A stretch of 35,403 nucleotides of DNA from a virus, in the IMG/VR virus record IMGVR_UViG_3300037485_000518, positions 1 through 35,403 of that record, one strand, 5' to 3'. The notes beneath the pieces were generated by a model. It was given only the letters and a program-made list of their open reading frames with translations. It had not been told where the DNA came from and did no database searches. The translations under genes and the position numbers were made by a program. Within the stretch, counting starts at the first letter, position 1, and the number at the start of each line of letters is the position of its first letter. This document shows, piece by piece, positions 28,165-35,403 of the stretch.

Positions 28165-31100
28165 TGGCCGAAGAGGACAGCTTCCTCTACCCCACGGGTA
28201 ACCGGGCCGTCCGACCTGAGGACGATGCAGTCGACTGGGCTGACTGGGCGAAGGGCATCGCCGCCGGGGCCGTCAACACGGCAGCCGGCGGCGCGGCGCT
28301 GACCGAGTATGTGACGGACGGGAAGTACGGCGGCGAGACGCGCCGCTACCTCGACAAGACCTCCGAAGGCATCATGGACACGACGAGCCCGGCGTTCCGG
28401 CGCTCGGCGAATGCCGCGTTCCTGCCCGGCGAGGGCGAGCGCAGCGTGTGGGACGAGGGCATCGGCCGCTCGATTGCGTCCAAGACGATCATGGCCACGC
28501 CCTCCATCGTGGCGTCCATCGTGCCCGCCGGCCTCGTGGGTGCGGCGCTTCGTGGTGCCAGCGTCGGCATTCGCGCGGGCGCAGCCGGGGCCACAGCGCG
28601 TGGCACTGGCGGTGCACTGAACGCTGGCGACGTGGCCAACGACATCTTCTCGCGCATCGAGGGCCTGTCCGAGGAAGACCTCCAGCGCAGCGATCTCTAT
28701 CGCGGCTACCTGTCCATGGGCATGAGCCCACAGGAGGCGCGCGAGGCGTTCATGCAGGACGCGGCTGACTACCGCCCGCTCGTGGCCGGCGCGATCTCCG
28801 CACTGCTGGGCGGCGTCGAGGGACAGATCGGACGGCGGCTGGGCGGCGAGGCGGCTCGTGGCGTGTTCCGAGGCGCGGCGCGCGGTGCCGGTGCCGAGGC
28901 GCTGCAGGAGAGCGCCGAGAGTGGATCGGGCGAGTTCCTGTCGCAGGACGCTCTGGCCACGCAGGGACTGGCGGATCGCGACTGGCTGCGCGTGCTGTCG
29001 TCGACCATCGAGGGCGGCGTGGTCGGCGGCGTCATGGGTGGCGCTGCCGGTGGTCTGGGCAACATCCGCCGTGAGCCGGCCAAGCCGCGCGCTGCCGGCG
29101 GCGTGGAGATGGTCGAGACGCTGGGCGGTGACGCTGCGCAGACCGTTGCCGCCAAGGAGGCGCTGGGTGCGACCGCTACCCCGCAGGTAAGCGCGCCGGC
29201 CGTGACTGCGCCGGCTCCCGCTGCACCGCCTCCCGCTGCACCGCCGCCCGCACAGGCAGCGCAGGCCAGCACCGAGACGACCGTACCCGAGCCCGCCGAG
29301 ACGCTGCAGTCGCAGATCAAGGACTTGGCCGACGGCCGGCGTCCGGCCGTCCTGCTGCCGAAAGACCTGAAGACCGCCGACCGCCCGCCGCGCCCCAATG
29401 GCGACTTCGCCACTTACGGCATCGAGGGCGTCGGCACGTTCTACTACGACCCGAAGAAGGTCAGCGCCCGCCAGCTTCGCGCCGCCGCGCGTGAGGGTCG
29501 CCTGAACGAAGTTCTGGGCATGGCGTCCACGTCGAAGGTCGACGCGGCGCAGGCCGTTGCCGCCGGGGCTGAGCCGGGCGTCGTGCAGGTGCGCGACGAG
29601 CAGGGCACGCCCAAGGTCGAGGCCGCGACCTCTTCCGCCACCGTGGCGCAGGACGCCAGCCAGATCGCCGCACAGGCCGCGCCGACCGACACGGTGCAGA
29701 TCACCACGCCCGAGGCCGTGATCGCCGAGCGCAAGGCACGCCGCGCCGCCAAGCCGGCTCCTGCGCCCGCCGCTGCCCCGCCCGTGCCTCCGTCTATTGA
29801 GGAAGTCGAGGCAGACCCCTCGAAGAACCCCTACGTCACCGAGCCGGTCTATCAGCCGGAAGAGGGTACGATCCCCGGCGCGAAGCTCCTGACCGAGGGC
29901 GACAACCCGTTCGCCAAGCGTGAGCCGGCTACCTCGCAGGTAGCCGAGCGGCCCAAGCGCGTCCTCGAAAGCGTGACCCCCGATGCCACGGCGATCCAGA
30001 TCGCCACGCGCGAGCAGCAGGAGCTGAACGAGCGCGACATGCGCAACCAGCGCCGCCGTGAGCAGCGCGCGGCTGCCGGCCCCGTTGGCGACACCAACAC
30101 GACCCGCGTCAAGGAGCGCAACGAGAACAGCGAGAAGGCGGCGCAGGCCATCCAGCGTTTCCCGGCCGACGAGGCCGAGACGCAGGTCGCCATGTCGAAG
30201 GGGCAGAAGGCTGCAGATCGCGAGGCCCGTCAGGCTGCGCGCAACAGCATTCAGGCCCGCGCCCGCGCCATGGTGAACACCGCCGTCGAGCTGGGGTATC
30301 AGTTCCCCGAGCGCGTGAAGGCTGCCGTCGCCGCCAAGAACGAGCCGGCCGTGCGCTTCCTGCAGACGGCCCGCGCGCTCGCCAACTCGCCCAACCCGAA
30401 GTCCAAGCTCATCGAGCAGTTCTTGAACGACGAGCGCCTCGCTCGCGGCGGGACCGAGCAGGACTTCACCATGCTTCAGGAGGCAGCTCGCCAGCAAGCT
30501 GCCGAGAGCGGCAAGCTGCCCAACCGTGGCCAGCCGGTGAACGCCAAGAACGAGGAAGTCGACACGGGCGAGGAGAGCGCCGGGGTCGAAGACCTGAAGT
30601 CGCGCCAGCAGACCGAAGACAATCTGCTGACGGCCATCGAGATGAAGCGGCAGGGCCTGTCCGAGGACGACACCGCTGCTGCCGAGGCGATCACCAAGGA
30701 GCCTGAAGAGGCACCCAAGCCGCGCACGTCGCGCTCTCAGCCGGCGACCTTCAAGCGCACGGCTGACGAGTATGCCGAGATCGAGCGCCGCGCCCGGCGC
30801 GTAACGGTGCAGCAGCGGTGGGCCGCTCGCAACGCCGAGCGTAAGGCTCGTGCGGAGGCGAAAGCCAAGAAGGTGGCTGCCGAGGTCCGGCGCGCGGCGG
30901 TTACTCCGCAGGTAGACCCTCAGCAGGAGCGCGAGGCCGCGATTGCCAAGGAGGCATCCGACATCGAGCTGCAGCTCCGGTCGGCTGGCGTCGTGTTTGC
31001 TCCCGAGCGGCTGCGTGCCATGGCTGAGAAGTCGGTCGACCAACGCGCCAAGGACCGCGAGGACAAGGCTACCCGCGAGCGCGAGGCGGCTGAGAGCACA

Positions 31101-34100
31101 CGCAAGGACACGGCACGACAGACCCGCCTGAAGGTACAGGCCGACACCGCTGCCGAGTGGGAGAAGCGGCTGGCCGACGAGGGCCTGCTGGCGATGTCGG
31201 CTGAGGAAGCCGGACTGACCGAGCTGGATGAACACTCTGAAGTGTTCAGTGACCGTGGGCTGCAGATGCCTACGAAGTCGAGGGTATATGGCGCGACTGT
31301 GTTGCGCGAGGCCACAGCCGCTGATGTCCTTGACCGGCTGGACCTGTCAGCATTCACTCTTAACAACGCGCCTGTCCTGCGAGCCGTCGCTGGAAAGCTG
31401 CGCGAGTTTGTCGGTAAGACGAAAGTATACGTAATTAGTGACGCCCATATGAGGCGTATCAACTATAACTGGGCAGGTTTCTACCACCCCACGTTTAACT
31501 ACGTCGTCGTGCGTGAGAGCGAGGTGGTGAAGGGGCCGCGCCGCTGGGCACACGTGGTGCTGCATGAGCTTGTCCATGCAGCCACCATCGACGCACTGAA
31601 GAACGATCCGCAGGTACGTGCCGACGCGGAGCTGATTTTTGAGCACCTGCTCAACATCCACGGCGACAAGCTGGCGCGTGATGTTGGCATCGACCGTGAC
31701 GGTACGGTGCGCCAGCTCTATGGCTTCTCCAACGTCGAGGAAATGCTGGCCGAGGCGCTGAGCAACTCTCAGTTCCAGAGGTGGCTAGGCAATACCCGCC
31801 TGTTGCCCACAACGGCACGCCAGCTTGGCCTGAAGAACCCAACCGCTTCAATCTGGCAAGGCATAGTCCAGATGGTGCGCTTCGCGTTCGGCTTGAAGCC
31901 CGACGTGCACAGCGCACTTGAAGGGATCATGGACGTTGCTGGCCGGGCGTTTGAGGCCAATGGTCGTCCTCGGTCCTTTGGCCACATTTCTAGTGATCTC
32001 GCGGGCATCGACGCCAGTGCGCTGCAGCAGGAGGCTACCCAGCAGGTAAAGGCCAGCACGACCAACCTGCGCGGGCGGCTGCGCCGGGCCGGCGACTACC
32101 TGTCCACCACGATGATGCTCGCGCGCCGCGCCCGTGACCTGTTCACCGGCACGGATGCCCCTGACCGGGTGGCGAACATCAACGAGATGATCCGCACCTA
32201 TAAGGACCGCTACCTCGACAAGCCGGGCGGCGGGACGCAGACGGTCGGACGCCTCGCCGAGCTGCAGCGCAAGTACGGCGCGGAGAGCAAGGAGTGGGGT
32301 CAGTTCGCCGATCTGGCGCACGACCTGACGGTCAACAACGTCAACGTCGGCAACGGGCGCGACAACACGCATCTGGGGCAGGACGACACGGCGGGCTGGC
32401 AGGCCAAGGAGCGGCTGCCCGATCTGGAGCGCCGCTTCGACGAGTTGCCGGAAGACCTGCAGAGGGCGCTCGTCAGCTCGTCGGAGTTCTTCCGCACGAC
32501 GCAAAACGACGAGAGCCGCCAGCTCATCAACAACATCCTCGACGCGGCCGGGCTCAACCAGCCGGGGCTGGCCGACAAGATCATGGACAACGGCCTCACC
32601 GAGGAAGAGGCCGACAAGCTGGGGATCAAGGACACCCCGGTCACCCGCGCCCTGCGCGATGCGCGCTCGCTGCGCTCCATCGGCGGCATGTACTTCCCGC
32701 TGATGCGCCGGGGCAACTTCGTCGTGAACGGGCGCGTCAGCTTCGACACGCCGACTGATGCGCTGCGCGTCGACGACGAGACGGTGCAGTTCGTGTCGCT
32801 GAAGGGCTCAGATGCCAAGGCCCGCAAGAAGGCTCGTAACTTCGTGCGCGGGCACGACCTCACTGCGCTCGACGTGCGCAAGGTGTGGGTCGACAAGAAC
32901 GACCCCTCCGAGATCATCCCGGCCGAGGATGTCGACGCCGTGCCGGCCTACCGCGTGCGGCTGCAGACGCAGCACACCCAGTTCGTCGAGACGGAGGCCG
33001 AGGCGCAGGCGGTGGCCAAGGAGCTGACCGACAGCGGCATCGGTGAGGTCCGCTGGAGCATCCGCCAGAACAGCGACGGCTCGGTGGCCGGCGAACTGAC
33101 GCCGACCCAGATGCGCACGCTGGTCAACTCGCTCCAGCAGCGCAAGGGCTTCAAGGACTTGAGCGATGGTGGCAAGCGACAGCTCGTGCGTGCGCTCGAA
33201 GACGCCACGCTGCGCCTGATGGCGTCCAACCGGCTGCAGACCAAGCGCATCCCGCGCCGCAACGTGGCGGGCTACTCCACGGACGTGCTGACCAATGCGG
33301 CCCAGTACGCCCAGTCGGCTGCCAACTACATGGCTCAGCTCGTTCACGCCCCCAAGCTGAACGCGGCCATGAAGGACATGCGGGACTACATCAAGAAGTA
33401 CGAGGAAGAGAAGGACAACCGGCACAACCGCCGCCGAGAGTTGTATAACGAGCTGGAGCGCCGCGTTTACGACGACAGCGCCGACGCGCCGCCGACGACC
33501 GCCGACAACGCCATCAACCGGCTGCTGCAGGCGTCGAGCCTCGCGCGGCTGGCCGGCGTCTCCTACCACCTCATCAACTCGCTTGAGCCGGGCATGGTGG
33601 CCCTGCCTTACCTCTCGGGTAGGCACAACCCCGCCCGCGTCATGGCGGCGATGACGCGCGCCTACAACCGCATCGGAGCCCGGTCCGCGCTGGGGTCCGG
33701 CCTGCGCGACACGTGGCACGCCCGGCGCGAGGACACCGGCTTCACCAACTACGTCGACCTGTTCAAGCAGTCGATGAGGGGAGACGCGAATGCGGCGCGC
33801 TATGGCGAGCTTCTGGACCGGCTTCACGACATCGGCCTTCTGGATCGCGAAGCAGGTTTCGAGGTCCAGCGTCAGGCTAACCCGGCTGGAAACGCGCTGG
33901 GAAGAGGTCTGGACCGGGCGACCCTCATGTCGCGCCAAGTCGGAGCCGCCATCGAGGCGATCAACCGTTCTGTGGTTGCGCTCACGGCTTACGATCTGGA
34001 GATGACCCGGCCGGGCGCAACGCACGAGAGCGCGATGCGCTACGCCGAAGACGCGGTGCATGACACGGCGGGCAACTACTCCACGTCGAACGCTGCGCCG

Positions 34101-35087
34101 ATCTTCAACTCGCGCCTCGGCCGCGCCACGCTGCAGTTCAAGAAGTTCGCCCAGAAGATGTACTACCTGCTGGGTAGCATCTTCGGCCGCATGCTGCGCG
34201 GCGACCGCGAGGCCATGCGCCAGTTCGCCGGCATCATGGCGACCCACATGGTCATGGCTGGCGCGCTCGCCCTGCCGCTGGAGCCCATCAAGGTGGCGCT
34301 CATGGCGGGCGGCTTCCTCGGCATCGCGCCGTTCAGCTACGACGACCTCGAAGCGTGGGCGCGCAACGCGGCCAGCGGCCTTGGCCCCACGGCGGGCGAG
34401 ATGCTGACGAGGGGCCTGCCCCGCTTCATCAACATCGACATCTCGTCGCGCGTGGGGCTCGACAGCCTGCTGACGTTCGGCGAGCCGCGCTCCAACAAGG
34501 CAGCCGACATCAAGGCGTACCTGTTCGACACGCTGGCCGGTGCTCCGATCGGCCTCGTGTTTCAGGGCTTCGAGGGCGTGCGGGCGCTCGTGTCGGCGCG
34601 CGACGGCGGCGACCTGCTGGCGGCAGCCGAGAAGCTCTCTCCGGTCAAGGCGGTCACCGACGTGGTGCGCGCGGCGCGCGGTTACACCGAGGGTAAGGTG
34701 TCAGCAACGGGACGCCAGACGATGGAGCCGCTCAGCGGCCCCGAGGCGGCGCTGAAGGCCATCGGCCTGCGCACCGGGCGGGAGGCCGAGACGACGGAGC
34801 GCCGGGACCAGTACGAGCGCCAGCGCCGCGCCGTCGACGACGAGCGCAAGAAGATCGTGGCCGACTGGGTGACCGCCAAGCCGGCGGATCGCCAGCGCAT
34901 GTGGGGCCGGGTGGAGAAGTTCAACACCGGCAAGCCGAAGGAGGCCCAGCTCTCCCGGTCGTCGCTCGATCAGGCGGTGAAGCGGCGCGAGCGGGAGCGC
35001 GAGACGGGCCGCGAGGTCGACGGGCTGCGCACGGGTCCGCGCGACAAGTACATCCTCGATCAGCTCCAGTTCTACAACGTGAGGTAA
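28164..35087 (+). CDS. Giant polyvalent internal virion protein with HELVH metallopeptidase motif (2307 aa)
   Basis: The first about 300 residues contain Gly/Ala-rich hydrophobic stretches (SIVASIVPAGLVGAALRGASVG, GVVGGVMGGAAGGLG), likely membrane or channel contacts. Long Pro/Ala/Glu linkers and coiled coils follow. At 1134-1138 HELVH is a zinc-peptidase motif, and NVEEMLAEALSN (1190-1201) supplies the likely third ligand Glu about 55 residues later. This layout is shared by peptidases in phage polyvalent proteins. The C-terminal about 900 residues are helical, with a hydrophobic segment near 2022-2055. Their style (LPRFINIDISSRVGLDS) matches the PLxRFG-type ending of such proteins as I remember them. 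It is probably ejected with DNA and may process host proteins. Six dispersed palindromes lie within it. Confidence 0.86.
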   Translation: MAEEDSFLYPTGNRAVRPEDDAVDWADWAKGIAAGAVNTAAGGAALTEYVTDGKYGGETRRYLDKTSEGIMDTTSPAFRRSANAAFLPGEGERSVWDEGIGRSIASKTIMATPSIVASIVPAGLVGAALRGASVGIRAGAAGATARGTGGALNAGDVANDIFSRIEGLSEEDLQRSDLYRGYLSMGMSPQEAREAFMQDAADYRPLVAGAISALLGGVEGQIGRRLGGEAARGVFRGAARGAGAEALQESAESGSGEFLSQDALATQGLADRDWLRVLSSTIEGGVVGGVMGGAAGGLGNIRREPAKPRAAGGVEMVETLGGDAAQTVAAKEALGATATPQVSAPAVTAPAPAAPPPAAPPPAQAAQASTETTVPEPAETLQSQIKDLADGRRPAVLLPKDLKTADRPPRPNGDFATYGIEGVGTFYYDPKKVSARQLRAAAREGRLNEVLGMASTSKVDAAQAVAAGAEPGVVQVRDEQGTPKVEAATSSATVAQDASQIAAQAAPTDTVQITTPEAVIAERKARRAAKPAPAPAAAPPVPPSIEEVEADPSKNPYVTEPVYQPEEGTIPGAKLLTEGDNPFAKREPATSQVAERPKRVLESVTPDATAIQIATREQQELNERDMRNQRRREQRAAAGPVGDTNTTRVKERNENSEKAAQAIQRFPADEAETQVAMSKGQKAADREARQAARNSIQARARAMVNTAVELGYQFPERVKAAVAAKNEPAVRFLQTARALANSPNPKSKLIEQFLNDERLARGGTEQDFTMLQEAARQQAAESGKLPNRGQPVNAKNEEVDTGEESAGVEDLKSRQQTEDNLLTAIEMKRQGLSEDDTAAAEAITKEPEEAPKPRTSRSQPATFKRTADEYAEIERRARRVTVQQRWAARNAERKARAEAKAKKVAAEVRRAAVTPQVDPQQEREAAIAKEASDIELQLRSAGVVFAPERLRAMAEKSVDQRAKDREDKATREREAAESTRKDTARQTRLKVQADTAAEWEKRLADEGLLAMSAEEAGLTELDEHSEVFSDRGLQMPTKSRVYGATVLREATAADVLDRLDLSAFTLNNAPVLRAVAGKLREFVGKTKVYVISDAHMRRINYNWAGFYHPTFNYVVVRESEVVKGPRRWAHVVLHELVHAATIDALKNDPQVRADAELIFEHLLNIHGDKLARDVGIDRDGTVRQLYGFSNVEEMLAEALSNSQFQRWLGNTRLLPTTARQLGLKNPTASIWQGIVQMVRFAFGLKPDVHSALEGIMDVAGRAFEANGRPRSFGHISSDLAGIDASALQQEATQQVKASTTNLRGRLRRAGDYLSTTMMLARRARDLFTGTDAPDRVANINEMIRTYKDRYLDKPGGGTQTVGRLAELQRKYGAESKEWGQFADLAHDLTVNNVNVGNGRDNTHLGQDDTAGWQAKERLPDLERRFDELPEDLQRALVSSSEFFRTTQNDESRQLINNILDAAGLNQPGLADKIMDNGLTEEEADKLGIKDTPVTRALRDARSLRSIGGMYFPLMRRGNFVVNGRVSFDTPTDALRVDDETVQFVSLKGSDAKARKKARNFVRGHDLTALDVRKVWVDKNDPSEIIPAEDVDAVPAYRVRLQTQHTQFVETEAEAQAVAKELTDSGIGEVRWSIRQNSDGSVAGELTPTQMRTLVNSLQQRKGFKDLSDGGKRQLVRALEDATLRLMASNRLQTKRIPRRNVAGYSTDVLTNAAQYAQSAANYMAQLVHAPKLNAAMKDMRDYIKKYEEEKDNRHNRRRELYNELERRVYDDSADAPPTTADNAINRLLQASSLARLAGVSYHLINSLEPGMVALPYLSGRHNPARVMAAMTRAYNRIGARSALGSGLRDTWHARREDTGFTNYVDLFKQSMRGDANAARYGELLDRLHDIGLLDREAGFEVQRQANPAGNALGRGLDRATLMSRQVGAAIEAINRSVVALTAYDLEMTRPGATHESAMRYAEDAVHDTAGNYSTSNAAPIFNSRLGRATLQFKKFAQKMYYLLGSIFGRMLRGDREAMRQFAGIMATHMVMAGALALPLEPIKVALMAGGFLGIAPFSYDDLEAWARNAASGLGPTAGEMLTRGLPRFINIDISSRVGLDSLLTFGEPRSNKAADIKAYLFDTLAGAPIGLVFQGFEGVRALVSARDGGDLLAAAEKLSPVKAVTDVVRAARGYTEGKVSATGRQTMEPLSGPEAALKAIGLRTGREAETTERRDQYERQRRAVDDERKKIVADWVTAKPADRQRMWGRVEKFNTGKPKEAQLSRSSLDQAVKRRERERETGREVDGLRTGPRDKYILDQLQFYNVR
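28187..28201. repeat. YTACCYNNNRGGTAR palindrome at start of giant gene
   Basis: CTACCCCACGGGTAA is read TAC CCC ACG GGT AAC, residues 9-13 of the giant protein. Confidence 0.75.
29176..29190. repeat. YTACCYNNNRGGTAR palindrome in giant gene
   Basis: CTACCCCGCAGGTAA is identical to the first copy in the scaffold gene. It is read GCT ACC CCG CAG GTA AGC within an Ala/Pro linker. Confidence 0.75.
29929..29943. repeat. YTACCYNNNRGGTAR palindrome in giant gene
   Basis: CTACCTCGCAGGTAG is read GCT ACC TCG CAG GTA GCC. Confidence 0.75.
32035..32049. repeat. YTACCYNNNRGGTAR palindrome in giant gene
   Basis: CTACCCAGCAGGTAA is read GCT ACC CAG CAG GTA AAG. Confidence 0.75.
33608..33622. repeat. 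YTACCYNNNRGGTAR palindrome in giant gene
   Basis: TTACCTCTCGGGTAG is read TAC CTC TCG GGT AGG. Confidence 0.75.
34163..34177. repeat. YTACCYNNNRGGTAR palindrome in giant gene
   Basis: CTACCTGCTGGGTAG is read TAC CTG CTG GGT AGC. Confidence 0.75.
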
Positions 35088-35089
35088 CG

Positions 35090-35362
35090 ATGGCGACCGG
35101 CAAGCGCGACCCCAGCTCGCACCGCACCCCAGCCCAGATCGACAAGATGGTGAAGGGCTACGACGCTCGCCCCGAGAACGTGGCCAAGCGCGTGAAGCGC
35201 AATCAGGCCCGCGCCGAGATGGCGAAGGCGGGGAAGGTGTCCAAGGGCGACGGCAAGGATGTCGACCACATCAAGCCGCTGCGGGCCGGCGGCGGCAACT
35301 CCAAGAGCAACCTTCGGGTCGTCTCGAAGAGCCGCAACCGGGGTTGGCGGGACGGCGTCTGA
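35090..35362 (+). CDS. Small HNH-type protein (90 aa)
   Basis: The product has a basic N-terminus with a helix, QIDKMVKGYDARPENVAKRVKRNQARAEM (residues 16-44). It ends in the HNH-like run DVDHIKPLRAGGGNSKSNLRVVSKSRNRG (57-85), with Asp59-His60, Asn70, Asn74 and Asn83 as candidate catalytic/metal positions. The zinc Cys pairs of larger HNH nucleases are absent. Proteins of this kind (often called HNH endonuclease) are common beside phage ejection or terminase genes. Roles may be in packaging or DNA cleavage, and none is shown here. ATG at 35090 in GGTAACGATG follows the giant gene stop by 2 nt. It closes the late operon before two hairpins. Confidence 0.84.
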   Translation: MATGKRDPSSHRTPAQIDKMVKGYDARPENVAKRVKRNQARAEMAKAGKVSKGDGKDVDHIKPLRAGGGNSKSNLRVVSKSRNRGWRDGV

Positions 35363-35373
35363 GCGTCCCGCCA
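35345..35373 (+). terminator. Hairpin overlapping the HNH stop, likely end of the late operon
   Basis: TGGCGGGACG (35345-35354) and CGTCCCGCCA (35364-35373) form a 10-bp stem with a 9-nt loop that contains the TGA at 35360-35362. There is no T run. It may be a processing or termination signal. Confidence 0.55.
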
Positions 35374-35379
35374 GTGGAA

Positions 35380-35403
35380 CCTCCGAGGCCAATACCTCGG
35401 AGG
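35380..35403. terminator. 9-bp hairpin ending at the window edge
   Basis: CCTCCGAGG (35380-35388) and CCTCGGAGG (35395-35403) pair perfectly around CCAATA. The second arm ends exactly at the last base of the window, so any T tract is out of view. It is probably the main terminator of the late transcript. Confidence 0.55.

Noticed and set aside
159-34177. The palindrome as a restriction-modification target
   Set aside because: Phages usually avoid, not accumulate, host restriction sites, and the arms extend to Y/R symmetry beyond eight fixed bases. Methylation-based marking is not excluded but is not favoured.

Overview
The window looks like about 35 kb of a high-GC, podovirus-like tailed phage (or a prophage or phage-derived contig). 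It holds nearly the whole packaging, structural, lysis and DNA-ejection block. The case for phage rests on a large terminase (deviant Walker A GPVGSSKT and three RNase H-like aspartates), a ~715-residue portal, a scaffold plus HK97-type coat protein pair, a spanin-type lysis cassette, fibre and adhesin genes, and three giant ejection-type proteins. I see no tape measure, sheath, baseplate, integrase, polymerase or tRNA, so early genes must lie elsewhere. GC-rich coding and familiar small phage proteins suggest a pseudomonad-phylum host, perhaps an alphaproteobacterium; that host guess is weak.

Layout. 1-2627: two minus-strand genes of unknown function (194-1012, 1590-1889) separated by AT-richer non-coding DNA with iteron-like repeats, an AT tract, many hairpins and a T6 terminator. 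2628-2920: a small wHTH protein translationally coupled to a 29-residue membrane peptide, behind an extended -10 promoter. 2952-5124: a minus-strand packaging unit (TerS-like, 73-aa protein, TerL), divergent from everything after it. 5190-12064: portal, small head proteins, scaffold, coat, two connectors, fibre. 12064-14358: glycine-rich adhesin, a possible chaperone-like protein, M15 endolysin, holin, Rz and Rz1. 14360-19593: fibre and decoration genes, including a Kelch-like protein and an 816-aa protein with 17 TEAGDTAA-type repeats. 19595-25086: membrane/coiled-coil protein, DUF6321-like protein, SleB-type hydrolase, tail nozzle, GNAT-like protein and a small ejection-type protein. 25090-35362: transglycosylase ejection protein (1024 aa), a 2307-aa polyvalent protein with HELVH metallopeptidase motif, and an HNH protein closing the operon before two hairpins. 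Late genes are packed with overlaps of 1-35 nt, consistent with one long coupled transcript from near 5105-5189.

The most striking signal is not a gene. A 15-bp interrupted palindrome, YTACCYNNNRGGTAR, occurs 23 times with exact TACC-N5-GGTA arms, plus three N6 variants and at least five one-mismatch copies. It lies both between genes and inside genes, in all three reading frames, so the constraint appears to act on DNA rather than protein. Fewer than one copy is expected by chance. Two copies sit over or just upstream of the ribosome-binding site of the 194-1012 gene. It resembles a phage-wide operator or stoperator system, or a segregation/condensation site family; the binding protein is not identified, though the wHTH protein and the 194-1012 and 1590-1889 products are candidates.
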